64,000 nt of DNA from Pseudomonas massiliensis (GCF_000826105.1 NZ_CCYK01000006.1:186001-250000), one strand, 5' to 3'; counted from the first letter of the stretch, positions 1 through 10,943 are shown. Translations and numbers: made by a program. Notes: generated by a model from the sequence alone, not told the origin.

Positions 1-176
1 GGGGAGAAAAAAGGAGCTACATTATGGCTTCGGCCGTTGCGGCAAAGCAATGCGCTCGCGTCATAACGGCTGCATAGACACTTTCGCGCATTCGAAGTTC
101 TGGCCGGCGAGCGGCTTCTTTTGCACCCCGTGGCACTGACAGCCCCCCGCTGCACCGCTACAATCAGGGCCTTCCC
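1..176. other. Intergenic region upstream of mfd
   Basis: No convincing gene is visible here. In related Pseudomonas the gene divergent from mfd is gap (glyceraldehyde-3-phosphate dehydrogenase), so this stretch probably holds the mfd promoter and perhaps part of the upstream region of that neighbour, but neither can be shown from the sequence. A 17-codon ORF preceded by AAGGAG (ATG at 24) has no recognisable product. Confidence 0.4.
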
Positions 177-200
177 ATGCTTTCGGAGCCTTGCCTAAAC

Positions 201-3200
201 GTGCCAGTCCTGCGCCTTCCGCCGTTACCCTCCATGGCGAGCTCAGCGTCGCCGGTCAAACAGACGTGGGGCAACCTGCCCGGTGCCGCCTTGAGCCTGG
301 CCATCGCCGAAGCCGCCAGCACCGCGCGCCGCTTCACGCTATTGCTGACCCCTGACAGCCAGGCCGCGGACCGTCTGGAACAGGAACTTCGCTTCTTCGC
401 GCCGGACTTGCCCGTACTGCATTTCCCCGATTGGGAAACCCTCCCCTACGACCTGTTCTCTCCTCATCAGGACATCGTTTCCCAGAGGATTGCCAGTCTC
501 TACCGTCTGCCCGAACTCAACCACGGCATTCTGGTAGTGCCGATCACCACCGCCCTACACCGGCTGGCGCCCACCAAGTTCCTGCTGGGCAGCAGCCTGG
601 TGCTGGATATCGGCCAACGCCTGGATGTGGAAACCACTCGCACCCGGCTGGAGGCGGCAGGGTACCGTTATGTGGACACGGTCTACGAACACGGTGAATT
701 CACCGTGCGCGGCGCGCTCATCGACCTTTTCCCCATGGGCAGCAGGCTGCCTTACCGGATCGACCTGTTCGATGACGAAATCGAAACCCTGCGCACATTC
801 GACCCCGAGACCCAGCGGTCCATCGACAAGGTAGAGTCGGTACGCCTGCTGCCGGCCCGGGAATTTCCGCTGCAAAAGGAGGCTGTGGTCCGTTTCAAGG
901 CCCGCTTCCGCGAGCGCTTCGACCTGGACTTCCGCCGCAGCCCCATTTTCCAGGATCTCAACAGCGGCATTACCCCGGCGGGCATCGAGTACTACCTGCC
1001 GCTGTTCTTCGAAGACACTTCCACGCTCTTCGACTATCTGCCCGAGGACACCCAGGTATTCTCGCTGCCCGGCATCGAACAAGCCGCCGAGCAATTCTGG
1101 AACGACGTTCGCAACCGCTACGAGGAGCGTCGCATCGACCCGCTTCGGCCCTTGCTACCGCCTGCCGAACTCTTCCTGCCGGTGGAGGACTGCTTCGCTC
1201 GCCTCAAGAGTTGGCCGCGGGTAGTGGCCGGCAGCGAAGACCCGGGCAGTGGCGCCGGACGCGAGCGTTTCCCCGCCAGCCCCCTGCCGAACCTAGCCAT
1301 CGAAGCCAAGGCCAGCCAACCCATGGCGGCCCTCGCCGACTACCTGGATCGCTTCCCGGGCCGGGTGCTGTTCACCGCAGAATCCGCCGGCCGCCGGGAA
1401 GTGTTGCTCGACATGCTCGCGCGCTTCCAGCTACGGCCTCAGGCAGTGGAAGGCTGGCCAGGCTTCGTTGCCAGTGACGCGCGCCTGGCCATCACCATCG
1501 CTCCGCTGGATGAAGGTCTGCAACTGGACGACCCTGCCCTGGCGCTGATCGCCGAAAGCCCTCTGTTCGGCCAGCGGGTGATGCAGCGCCGGCGGCGTGA
1601 CAAGCGCAGCGAAGGCAGCAGCGATGCGGTGATCAAGAACCTCACTGAGTTGCGCGAAGGCGCACCCGTGGTTCATATCGACCACGGCGTGGGGCGCTAT
1701 CTGGGGCTTGCCACCCTGGAAATCGACAATCAGGTGGCGGAATTCCTCACGCTTGAATACGCCGAGAACGCCAAGCTATACGTGCCCGTGGCCAACCTGC
1801 ACCTGATCGCCCGTTATACCGGTAGCGACGATGCCCTGGCGCCCCTGCATCGACTGGGCTCCGAAGCCTGGCAGAAAGCCAAGCGCAAGGCTGCCGAGCA
1901 GGTGCGCGACGTGGCCGCCGAGCTGCTTGACATCTATGCCCGACGAGCCGCGCGCAAAGGCTATGCCTTCAGCGACCCCGCGCTGGATTACGAGACCTTC
2001 AGCGCCGGCTTTCCGTTCGAAGAGACCCCGGATCAACAGTCGGCCATCGAGGCGGTGCGCGCGGACATGCTCGCGCCACGCCCCATGGATCGCCTGGTCT
2101 GCGGCGACGTAGGCTTCGGCAAGACCGAGGTGGCCATGCGCGCGGCCTTCATTGCCGTCCATGGCGGCCGTCAGGTTGCGCTGCTGGTGCCCACTACCTT
2201 GCTGGCTCAGCAGCACTACAACAGCTTCCGGGACCGCTTCGCCGACTGGCCCGTGCGCGTGGAAGTGATGAGCCGGTTCAAGTCCGCCAAGGATGTGGCC
2301 CAGGCAGTGGCCGAACTGGCCGAAGGCAAGATCGATATCGTCATCGGCACCCACAAGCTGCTGCAGGATGATGTGAAGATCAAGAACCTGGGGCTGGTGA
2401 TCATCGATGAGGAACACCGCTTCGGCGTGCGCCAGAAGGAAGCGCTCAAGGCGCTTCGCAGCGAGGTCGATATCCTCACCCTCACGGCCACCCCTATCCC
2501 GCGCACGCTGAACATGGCCATGTCCGGCATGCGCGACCTCTCCATCATCGCCACCCCACCGGCCCGGCGTCTGTCAGTACGCACCTTCGTGATGGAGCAG
2601 AACAAGAGCACGGTCAAGGAGGCCTTGCTGCGCGAACTGCTGCGCGGTGGCCAGGTGTACTACCTGCACAACGACGTCAAGACCATCGAGAAGTGCGCCG
2701 CGGACCTGGCCGAGCTGGTGCCCGAGGCCCGCATCGGTATCGGCCATGGCCAGATGCGCGAGCGCGAGCTCGAGCAGGTGATGAGCGATTTCTACCACAA
2801 ACGCTTCAATGTGCTGGTGGCCTCGACCATCATCGAGACCGGCATTGACGTGCCCAGCGCCAACACCATCATCATCGAGCGGGCGGACAAGTTCGGCCTG
2901 GCCCAGCTGCATCAGCTTCGTGGCCGGGTGGGCCGCAGCCATCACCAGGCCTATGCCTACCTGCTGACCCCCTCGCGTCAGCAAATCACGCCGGACGCGG
3001 AAAAGCGCCTGGAAGCCATCGCCAATACCCAGGACCTGGGCGCCGGCTTCGTGCTGGCCACCAATGACCTGGAGATCCGCGGCGCGGGCGAACTGCTCGG
3101 CGAAGGCCAGAGCGGCCAGATCCAGGCGGTTGGCTTTACCCTGTACATGGAGATGCTGGAGCGGGCGGTCAAGTCCATCCAGAAAGGCGAGCAACCCGAT

Positions 3201-3680
3201 CTGGACAAACCCTTGGGCGGCGGTCCGGAAATCAACCTGCGCCTTCCGGCACTTATTCCAGAAGACTACCTGCCCGACGTGCACGCTCGCCTGATTCTCT
3301 ACAAACGCATCGCTTCGGCGGTGGACGAAGAGGGCCTGAAAGACCTGCAGGTGGAAATGATCGACCGTTTCGGCTTGCTGCCGGAGCCGACCAAGAACCT
3401 GATTCGTCTGACGCTGCTCAAGCTGCAGGCCGAAAAACTGGGCATCCTGAAAATCGATGGTGGGCCCCAGGGCGGGCGTATCGAGTTCGCTGCCGAAACG
3501 CCGGTAGACCCACTGGTGCTGATCAAGCTGATCCAGAGCCAGCCCAAGCGCTATAAGTTCGAAGGGGCCACCCTGTTCAAGTTTCAGGTTCCGATGGAGC
3601 GGCCTGATGAGCGATTCAACACTGTCGAAAGCCTTCTGGAGCAGCTGGCCAAGGCCAGCGATGCCAATGGCAGGCGCTAG
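201..3680 (+). CDS. mfd: Transcription-repair coupling factor Mfd
   Basis: ATP-dependent DNA translocase that removes RNA polymerase stalled at lesions and recruits UvrA for transcription-coupled excision repair. Counted from an in-frame ATG at 177, the order is a UvrB-like N-terminal region (LHFPDWETLPYD near 80), the RNAP-interacting domain (HIDHGVGRYLGL near 500), the RecG-like motor with Walker A GDVGFGKTE near 643, DEEH near 744 and the helicase-C QLRGRVGRSHH motif, then the TRCF C-terminal domain. Total length is typical of the family. I prefer GTG 201 because it gives VPVLRLP, matching the MPVLRLP start of Pseudomonas homologues, and a GGAG lies 12 bases upstream; ATG 177 adds eight residues that I do not recognise. 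Confidence 0.96.
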   Translation: MPVLRLPPLPSMASSASPVKQTWGNLPGAALSLAIAEAASTARRFTLLLTPDSQAADRLEQELRFFAPDLPVLHFPDWETLPYDLFSPHQDIVSQRIASLYRLPELNHGILVVPITTALHRLAPTKFLLGSSLVLDIGQRLDVETTRTRLEAAGYRYVDTVYEHGEFTVRGALIDLFPMGSRLPYRIDLFDDEIETLRTFDPETQRSIDKVESVRLLPAREFPLQKEAVVRFKARFRERFDLDFRRSPIFQDLNSGITPAGIEYYLPLFFEDTSTLFDYLPEDTQVFSLPGIEQAAEQFWNDVRNRYEERRIDPLRPLLPPAELFLPVEDCFARLKSWPRVVAGSEDPGSGAGRERFPASPLPNLAIEAKASQPMAALADYLDRFPGRVLFTAESAGRREVLLDMLARFQLRPQAVEGWPGFVASDARLAITIAPLDEGLQLDDPALALIAESPLFGQRVMQRRRRDKRSEGSSDAVIKNLTELREGAPVVHIDHGVGRYLGLATLEIDNQVAEFLTLEYAENAKLYVPVANLHLIARYTGSDDALAPLHRLGSEAWQKAKRKAAEQVRDVAAELLDIYARRAARKGYAFSDPALDYETFSAGFPFEETPDQQSAIEAVRADMLAPRPMDRLVCGDVGFGKTEVAMRAAFIAVHGGRQVALLVPTTLLAQQHYNSFRDRFADWPVRVEVMSRFKSAKDVAQAVAELAEGKIDIVIGTHKLLQDDVKIKNLGLVIIDEEHRFGVRQKEALKALRSEVDILTLTATPIPRTLNMAMSGMRDLSIIATPPARRLSVRTFVMEQNKSTVKEALLRELLRGGQVYYLHNDVKTIEKCAADLAELVPEARIGIGHGQMRERELEQVMSDFYHKRFNVLVASTIIETGIDVPSANTIIIERADKFGLAQLHQLRGRVGRSHHQAYAYLLTPSRQQITPDAEKRLEAIANTQDLGAGFVLATNDLEIRGAGELLGEGQSGQIQAVGFTLYMEMLERAVKSIQKGEQPDLDKPLGGGPEINLRLPALIPEDYLPDVHARLILYKRIASAVDEEGLKDLQVEMIDRFGLLPEPTKNLIRLTLLKLQAEKLGILKIDGGPQGGRIEFAAETPVDPLVLIKLIQSQPKRYKFEGATLFKFQVPMERPDERFNTVESLLEQLAKASDANGRR

Positions 3681-3701
3681 CGTTTACCTGGCCTGGCCGC
3701 C

Positions 3702-5993
3702 ATGCGTCCGGAACTAGCCACGCCGACCGCGCCCACGCCCAGGCTATGGCTGGGGAGCGTCGAGTTCAGCGCTTTCGAGCCCCGCAATGGCCGCATGCAG
3801 CGGCATGTGCAGCACCGGGCGGCGCTGGCCTTTGCTTATGCCGGACGATACGTATCGCCAGCTGCCCCACCGCGGGGCAGCGACGCGCCCTTGTCGCGGG
3901 ACCTGACGAGCGAGCGCCAGGCGCGGGAGCTTTTGTCCAAGCTGGGCTTTCGCATCGCTACCCGACAAAGCAAGGCCCTGCCTGAGAGTGCCGGTGAGCT
4001 CTATGAGCTGTCGTCGGACGCCGCCTGGTTGCGTTTCGTGCTCAACGACCTGCCGGGCCTGCGCGAGCAAGGCTGGGAGATAGAATACGGCGAGCACTTC
4101 AGCTTCCAGCTCACTCCGGTGGACGACTGGTATGCCCTGGTGGAAGAAACCGCCGACCACGATTGGTTCGACCTGGAACTGGGCATCGTGGTCAATGGCG
4201 AAGCCCGCAGCCTGTTGCCGATCCTGATCAACCTGGTGCGTCAGCATCCGGAAACCCTCAGACCCGGTGCTCTGGCGCGACGTCGGGACGACGAACTGCT
4301 GGTGGTGAACCTACCGGCCGGTGGCCCTGCCCGCAAGAGCCTGCAGGTCGCCCTCCCCTTCGGCCGCCTCAAGCCGGTGCTGGCCACCCTGGGCGATGTC
4401 TACCAGCATGAGGCAGGCGCCACGCGCCTTCGCTTGGCTACACCCGACGCGGCGCGGCTCAACGCGCTGCAAGGCCTGCCCATGCGCTGGCAGGGAGGCG
4501 AGCGCCTGCGTCACCTGGCCGGGCGCCTGCGGGATTTGCACAGTGGCCCCAGCGAAGCCCCAGCCGGCCTTGAAGCCAGCCTTCGCGGTTATCAACTCGA
4601 AGGCCTGAGCTGGATGCAGAACCTGCGCGAACTGGAGGTGGGTGGCATTTTGGCTGATGACATGGGGCTGGGCAAAACCCTCCAGGCCCTCGCCCATGTA
4701 CTGACCGAGAAAAACGCCGGGCGCCTGGACCGCCCCGCAATGGTAGTGATGCCTACCAGCTTGATTCCCAACTGGCAGGATGAGGCTCACCGCTTCACTC
4801 CCGACCTGCGGGTGCTAACGCTTCAAGGGGTCGGGCGCCGGAAGCATTTCGAGCACCTGCAGGACTACGACCTGATACTGACCACCTACGCGCTGCTGCC
4901 AAAGGATGTCGAGCGTATCGGCCACCTCAAGCTGCACCTGCTGATTCTTGATGAAGCCCAATATATCAAGACTCCAGGAAGCAAGGCCGCCCAGGCTGCT
5001 CGCCGGTTCGAAGCACGCCAGCGTCTGTGCCTGAGCGGAACGCCTCTGGAGAACCACCTCGGGGAGCTGTGGTCACTGTTCCACTTCCTGATGCCCGGCT
5101 GGCTGGGCGACAGCAAGACGTTCAATGCCGAATACCGTATACCCATCGAGCGGCACGACAATCACGAGCGCCTCGAGCACCTCAATGCCCGGATCAAGCC
5201 CTTCCTGCTGCGTCGCACCAAGGAGCAGGTAGCGACCGAGCTACCCGCCAAGACGGACATCATCCAGTGGGTGGAACTCAACGATACCCAGCGTGACCTC
5301 TACGAAACCGTGCGTTTGGCCATGGACAGCAAGGTTCGCGCGGAAATCAGCCGCAAGGGCATGGCTGGCAGCCAGATCATAATCCTCGAAGCGCTCCTCA
5401 AACTGCGTCAGGTCTGTTGCGATCTGCGCCTGGTCGACGCGACCCGCAGCTACGCCCCAGGCGGCAGCTCCGGCAAGCTGGAATCGCTGATGGAGATGCT
5501 GGATCGCTTGATGAGCGAAGACCGCCGTGTGCTGGTGTTCTCCCAGTTCACCTCCATGCTGGAACTGATCGAGGCCGAGCTGGCGCAGCGCGGCCTGGAC
5601 TACGCGCTGCTGACCGGTGCCAGCCGCGATCGCCGGGCGCCGGTGGAGGACTTCCAGCAGGGCCGAAAGCGCATCTTCCTTATCAGCCTCAGGGCCGGGG
5701 GCGTGGGCCTGAACCTGACCGCGGCCGACACCGTGATCCACTACGATCCCTGGTGGAACCCGGCCGCCGAACAGCAAGCGACCGACCGCGCCTACCGCAT
5801 CGGCCAGGACAAGCCGGTGTTCGTGTTCAAACTGATCACCCAGGGCACGGTGGAGGAAAAAATCGCTCAGCTTCAGCGCGAAAAAACCGCCCTGGCTTCG
5901 GGCGTTCTGGACGGCCGCCGCGCGGCGGACTGGCGCTGGGCGCCGGAAGATATCGAGGCGCTCCTTGAGCCGTTACCTGCCAAGCGCTCATGA
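3702..5993 (+). CDS. SNF2-family DEAD/DEAH-box helicase, apparently lacking the usual N-terminal part
   Basis: Swi2/Snf2-type ATPase (COG0553 class). Of 763 residues, about 1-290 form the region that in larger pseudomonad homologues precedes the motor. The ATPase follows, with Walker A DDMGLGKTL near 320, DEAQ near 415 and the SGTPLENHLGELW motif, then the C-terminal helicase lobe with QATDRAYRIGQ. The larger homologues I recall carry several hundred additional N-terminal residues, often a SWIM-type zinc finger; nothing like that is encoded upstream, because the mfd stop codon lies only 21 bases before and in the same frame. No clear ribosome binding site precedes ATG 3702. It may be co-transcribed with mfd. 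The biological substrate is unknown. It could be a functional short form or a 5' deletion product. Confidence 0.8.
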   Translation: MRPELATPTAPTPRLWLGSVEFSAFEPRNGRMQRHVQHRAALAFAYAGRYVSPAAPPRGSDAPLSRDLTSERQARELLSKLGFRIATRQSKALPESAGELYELSSDAAWLRFVLNDLPGLREQGWEIEYGEHFSFQLTPVDDWYALVEETADHDWFDLELGIVVNGEARSLLPILINLVRQHPETLRPGALARRRDDELLVVNLPAGGPARKSLQVALPFGRLKPVLATLGDVYQHEAGATRLRLATPDAARLNALQGLPMRWQGGERLRHLAGRLRDLHSGPSEAPAGLEASLRGYQLEGLSWMQNLRELEVGGILADDMGLGKTLQALAHVLTEKNAGRLDRPAMVVMPTSLIPNWQDEAHRFTPDLRVLTLQGVGRRKHFEHLQDYDLILTTYALLPKDVERIGHLKLHLLILDEAQYIKTPGSKAAQAARRFEARQRLCLSGTPLENHLGELWSLFHFLMPGWLGDSKTFNAEYRIPIERHDNHERLEHLNARIKPFLLRRTKEQVATELPAKTDIIQWVELNDTQRDLYETVRLAMDSKVRAEISRKGMAGSQIIILEALLKLRQVCCDLRLVDATRSYAPGGSSGKLESLMEMLDRLMSEDRRVLVFSQFTSMLELIEAELAQRGLDYALLTGASRDRRAPVEDFQQGRKRIFLISLRAGGVGLNLTAADTVIHYDPWWNPAAEQQATDRAYRIGQDKPVFVFKLITQGTVEEKIAQLQREKTALASGVLDGRRAADWRWAPEDIEALLEPLPAKRS

Positions 5994-6389
5994 GACACTG
6001 TTAAAGCGTCTATATGGGCTCGAGCTTGGGACCGGTTATCGACAACCATCAGCTTCAGAGAGCTGAAGCCAGGCACCTGAAAGACGTTGTTACGGCAGCT
6101 CACCATACACTTAAGAGCCCTTTGATATTAACGCCTTGACGCACGGTTGCACTGGCAACCGAAACTTCAAGTTGCAAACCACCGCACTCACCCAATGGAC
6201 ACCTTCATTCCCTCATGCAAGGATGAAATCCTTGAACATATAAGAGAGTCAGCGCGGCTACGCAGGCCAACTGAACGAAGACTTACCTGACCTCGAAATT
6301 AATCTTGACCGAGATCAACGTCTGGGACAGGTTTCATTGATAAGGTTCCTGGCCCCGAGAATTACCTCAGCCTTACAAGGAGTAGCGAA
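5994..6389. other. Low-GC intergenic region before the hcp cassette
   Basis: 396 bases without a supported gene. Two perfect inverted repeats are visible: 6052-6069 (7-bp arms GCTTCAG/CTGAAGC, 4-base loop) and 6144-6161 (7-bp arms CGGTTGC/GCAACCG, loop ACTG). Neither is followed by a T-tract, so neither is a standard terminator. The base composition is more AT-rich than the flanking helicase gene, and the composition break coincides with the hcp module. A TTGACG at 6136 could be a -35 element, but I find no convincing partner. Confidence 0.5.
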
Positions 6390-6878
6390 GTGGCTTTCGA
6401 TGCCTACATGCTGATTGACGATATTACTGGCGAAGCGCTGGATGAAAAGTACACCAACTGGATCGAGATCCTGAGCTACAACTTCAGCGCTAACCAAAGC
6501 ACGTCTGCTACCGCCAGTTCCGCTGGTGGGGCGTCATCAGGCCGTACGACCCTGACAGACTTTACCTTTACAAAATTTCTCGACAACGCCAGTTGCAAGT
6601 TGTTGGAGGCCTGCTGCGCAGGCCAGCATCTGAAAGAGGTAAAACTCGCGCTTTGCCGCGCAGGCACAGACAAACTAAAGTATTACGAAGTTGTACTGGA
6701 AGAAGTGATCATCGCCGACTATGCGCAGAACGCCAGCTCGGGGGTGCCTATCGAAACCGTTCAGCTGAACTACGGACGCATCAAGACCACCTACATACGG
6801 CAGAAGCGATCCGATGGTAGCGCTGGCGGCAATGTAACCGGAGGCTGGGACCGGATAAACAACAAGAAGTACGCCTGA
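6390..6878 (+). CDS. hcp: Type VI secretion Hcp tube protein
   Basis: Hcp forms the hexameric rings of the T6SS inner tube and also binds and chaperones small effectors in its lumen. The 162-residue product starts MAFDAYMLIDDI, the typical Hcp opening, and has the family pattern of beta strands ending in a YGRIKTTY-like segment. The GTG start is fixed by a strong AAGGAG at 6377-6382, seven bases upstream. No other T6SS structural gene (VgrG, Tss, ClpV) occurs in the window, so this is an orphan hcp that must serve an apparatus encoded elsewhere. Its stop is nine bases before the next ORF, indicating an operon with the candidate effector and immunity genes. Confidence 0.96.
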   Translation: MAFDAYMLIDDITGEALDEKYTNWIEILSYNFSANQSTSATASSAGGASSGRTTLTDFTFTKFLDNASCKLLEACCAGQHLKEVKLALCRAGTDKLKYYEVVLEEVIIADYAQNASSGVPIETVQLNYGRIKTTYIRQKRSDGSAGGNVTGGWDRINNKKYA

Positions 6879-6887
6879 GGTAGGACG

Positions 6888-7859
6888 ATGCCCGGACCAC
6901 GCACCTTCATCAACCCCAGAACCCAGTCCTACCACGCTTTGAAAGCCAGCACACCCATGTCGGGACATGCCCGAGGGAAGTTCGATGTTCTCAATGGCCA
7001 CATCGTCAATAGGGTGGCCTTGGCCGGGGAGCTGGTAATCATCGGCGACCCGAGCACCCCCTCCTGCACTAGCCACGAAGCCTTCCTGATGGGCCAGGCG
7101 GCTTACGTGCGCTCCAGCCTGCTGGCCAGCGGGATGGACGACGATGACTTCTTTCTGGAGAACTTCGAGCTATTGCAGAATATGCTGTCCCACGCGTCCA
7201 TAGGCGCAGGCGCGGCCAGTGATGGATGGAGCAGACACCTTAACAATATCAAGTCAACCCTTGAGGAAATCCTGAAAGCGCACCGCGACTATCTGGGTTC
7301 CGGCCGCACTGGGCGCGACGCGTTCTATGCAAAACGAACGGCACTGTTCATGAAACTGGAAGCGCAATTAAGCAGCATCGCAGCCTACGGATCAGGCCTG
7401 CGTAAAAAAGGAAAAATCAAGCGAGCGCTGGGCATTTCAACTCGAAGCTTTCTCCACCACGGCGAAATAGCAGGCTACGCCGACAAGGTTTTTGGTGTTG
7501 CCAGAGCCGCGAGCTTGGCTAAGAAAGGGGCGTACATTGGTATAGCGCTGGATGTGGCATCCGCGGGGCTGGCTATTTATAACGCCTGTGCAACGGGCCG
7601 CGAAGAAGAATGTCGCCGTGCCAAGTACGTTGAAGGCTCGGCTTTGATAGGTGGCTTAGGAGGTAGCGCCGCTGGAGGGTACATTGGCAGTATGGTAGCG
7701 CCAACCGTTTGTGCTGCTATAGGGTTGGGCACAGCAGGGACGGGAGGATTAGCATGCGCTGTCGTTACAGGAGCAGTAACGGGTAAGATATTTGGGGATT
7801 ATGCTAGCGGTGTAGGTGAGGATTTTGGGGAAATCATTTACCAAGGCGTGTCCGAGTGA
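6888..7859 (+). CDS. Putative Hcp-linked T6SS effector with glycine-rich membrane region
   Basis: 323 residues, with no catalytic motif that I can identify. Residues 1-200 look soluble and helical and probably mediate Hcp loading, since this sequence type accompanies orphan hcp genes in pseudomonads. From about 214 onward the protein becomes hydrophobic and glycine/alanine-rich: GAYIGIALDVASAGLAIY (214-231), then a long Gly-zipper-like stretch 250-303 including LIGGLGGSAAGGYIG. That is the profile expected for a membrane-inserting pore-former, as described for Tse4. The gene lies directly after hcp and overlaps a membrane-protein gene, which fits an effector-immunity pair. The 3' half is clearly AT-richer than the chromosome. 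Toxicity and pore formation are inferred, not shown. Confidence 0.72.
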   Translation: MPGPRTFINPRTQSYHALKASTPMSGHARGKFDVLNGHIVNRVALAGELVIIGDPSTPSCTSHEAFLMGQAAYVRSSLLASGMDDDDFFLENFELLQNMLSHASIGAGAASDGWSRHLNNIKSTLEEILKAHRDYLGSGRTGRDAFYAKRTALFMKLEAQLSSIAAYGSGLRKKGKIKRALGISTRSFLHHGEIAGYADKVFGVARAASLAKKGAYIGIALDVASAGLAIYNACATGREEECRRAKYVEGSALIGGLGGSAAGGYIGSMVAPTVCAAIGLGTAGTGGLACAVVTGAVTGKIFGDYASGVGEDFGEIIYQGVSE

Positions 7860-8227
7860 ACAACCTCCATATTGCTTTTATCGAATTCTTTATAATTGCA
7901 TCTATCTGGATCGCGATGATTGTACAGACCTATATTGCTCATAAGCACACCGATTATTTCGAATCATTTCTTCCAAATTGCACCTTCGTGACGGACAATA
8001 AAAAAAATCTCGCACATGCAGGACTTCCCGGCAAGCTGTTGCGAACAGGGATGATTACTATGGTGTTAGCCGTACCACAGCTACTCACACGCCGAGGAAT
8101 TATCGACCTGGATGAGGTCAAACGCTTTCCCACTCGGGCGAGGCGACTCCTGCTTAGTCTTTTCGTCATAGAAATACTATTACTGCTAGCGGTGGTCGTT
8201 GTTTATCATACGCTAATTGAGCGCTGA
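7856..8227 (+). CDS. Putative membrane immunity protein for the Hcp-linked effector
   Basis: 123 residues. The GTG start (7856) overlaps the effector stop as GTGA, so translation is probably coupled. It has a hydrophobic helix at about 5-27 (FIEFFIIASIWIAMIVQ), a weaker one near 61-77 and a strong one at 98-119 (LLLSLFVIEILLLLAVVVVY), separated by basic loops, so it should be an inner-membrane protein. Immunity proteins against pore-forming T6SS toxins are usually integral membrane proteins encoded immediately downstream, which is the basis for the call. The gene is much richer in A+T than its surroundings, suggesting horizontal acquisition. I recognise no specific family. Confidence 0.68.
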   Translation: MNNLHIAFIEFFIIASIWIAMIVQTYIAHKHTDYFESFLPNCTFVTDNKKNLAHAGLPGKLLRTGMITMVLAVPQLLTRRGIIDLDEVKRFPTRARRLLLSLFVIEILLLLAVVVVYHTLIER

Positions 8228-8322
8228 CCCACCGGCGCAAGGCAGTTCAAGTGGGCGCTTGTAGCCTCTACCCCCGGCGCATCCACAAATCTTGTCTGGT
8301 TTTCGATATTAATAGTAGGCGC

Positions 8323-8350
8323 TAAAAAGGGCTCGTGGATCAACGAGCCC
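8323..8350 (-). terminator. Rho-independent terminator of the psrA/nagZ/mtnP side
   Basis: A perfect 8-bp stem (GGGCTCGT 8329-8336 with ACGAGCCC 8343-8350) and 6-base loop are followed, when read on the minus strand, by TTTTT (8328-8324). It lies 43 bases beyond the mtnP stop and separates that operon from the convergent hcp cassette. Confidence 0.85.
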
Positions 8351-8393
8351 CACAGCATCCGACACTGCAACGCCTGGCTTTTTTGCTTACGAA

Positions 8394-10162
<1,769 letters not shown>

Positions 10163-10228
10163 GGGAAATCCTTGGGAGCAAGCGGGGGGCGCTACTTTAC
10201 CCAATACCAGCGGGGCTGTCTCGGCGGC

Positions 10229-10927
10229 TCAGGCCTTGACCGGCTGCTTGATGCGAGGCCGCAACTGAGCACTGGACATGGCCGGGTCGCTGACGCCGCT
10301 GTCTGCACGCATCCCCGCGGCCAGGAAAGGCACCATCAGGCGCATCACCTGCTCGATGGAGGTATCGACGCCGAAGTCATTCTCGGCGATGGCGCGCAAG
10401 GCCTTGATCCCCGACATGCTGAAAGCCGCCGCCCCTAGCATGAAATGCACGCGCCAGAACAATTCCAGCGCCGGAATGCGCGGTGCGGCCTCGTTAAGCA
10501 GTAACATATAGCGCCGGAACACCTTGCCATACATGTCTTCAAGGTAGCGCCGCAGGTGGCCCTGACTCTCGCTGAAGGCCAGACCCAGCAAGCGCATGAA
10601 GATGGACAGGTCGTTGTTGCTGCGCGGCTGAACGGAAAGCGCCTGGTCTACGAGAATTTCCAGCAGCTCTTCCAGGCTGGCCTTATGGCCGGGATTGGCG
10701 GCGCGGCGCTCCAGTTCACGATCGAGGCTGGCGCAGAAAGGGCCAAGAAAGCGGGAAAACACTGCCTGGATCAGCGCCTTCTTGGAGCCGAAATGATAAT
10801 TCACCGCCGCCAGGTTGACACCTGCCTTGCCAGTGATCAGGCGCAGGGACGTTTCAGCGAAGCCCTTTTCCGCGAACAATTGTTCCGCGGCATCGAGGAT
10901 ACGCTCAACGGTTTCCGACTGTGCCAT
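10229..10927 (-). CDS. psrA: TetR-family regulator PsrA
   Basis: Transcription factor that senses long-chain fatty acids; in pseudomonads it activates rpoS, represses its own gene and controls fad operons. The 232-residue protein starts MAQSETVERIL. Its N-terminal TetR helix-turn-helix (about 12-58) includes LAAVNYHFGSKKALI, followed by a helical ligand domain. The start was set at the methionine preceding the conserved AQSETVERILDAAE segment; the upstream extension overlaps the operator. Two consensus PsrA boxes lie just upstream (10944-10971), consistent with autoregulation. It is divergent from lexA and 66 bases upstream of nagZ. Confidence 0.94.
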   Translation of the reverse strand: MAQSETVERILDAAEQLFAEKGFAETSLRLITGKAGVNLAAVNYHFGSKKALIQAVFSRFLGPFCASLDRELERRAANPGHKASLEELLEILVDQALSVQPRSNNDLSIFMRLLGLAFSESQGHLRRYLEDMYGKVFRRYMLLLNEAAPRIPALELFWRVHFMLGAAAFSMSGIKALRAIAENDFGVDTSIEQVMRLMVPFLAAGMRADSGVSDPAMSSAQLRPRIKQPVKA

Positions 10928-10943
10928 GATTGCTCCAGCTGAC

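Noticed and set aside
24..77. Short ORF with AAGGAG at the window start
   Set aside because: Seventeen codons, no similarity, and in a region expected to be promoter.
6052..6161. Two inverted repeats as terminators of the helicase gene
   Set aside because: Both lack a T-run and are followed by ordinary sequence, so they are reported only as repeats.
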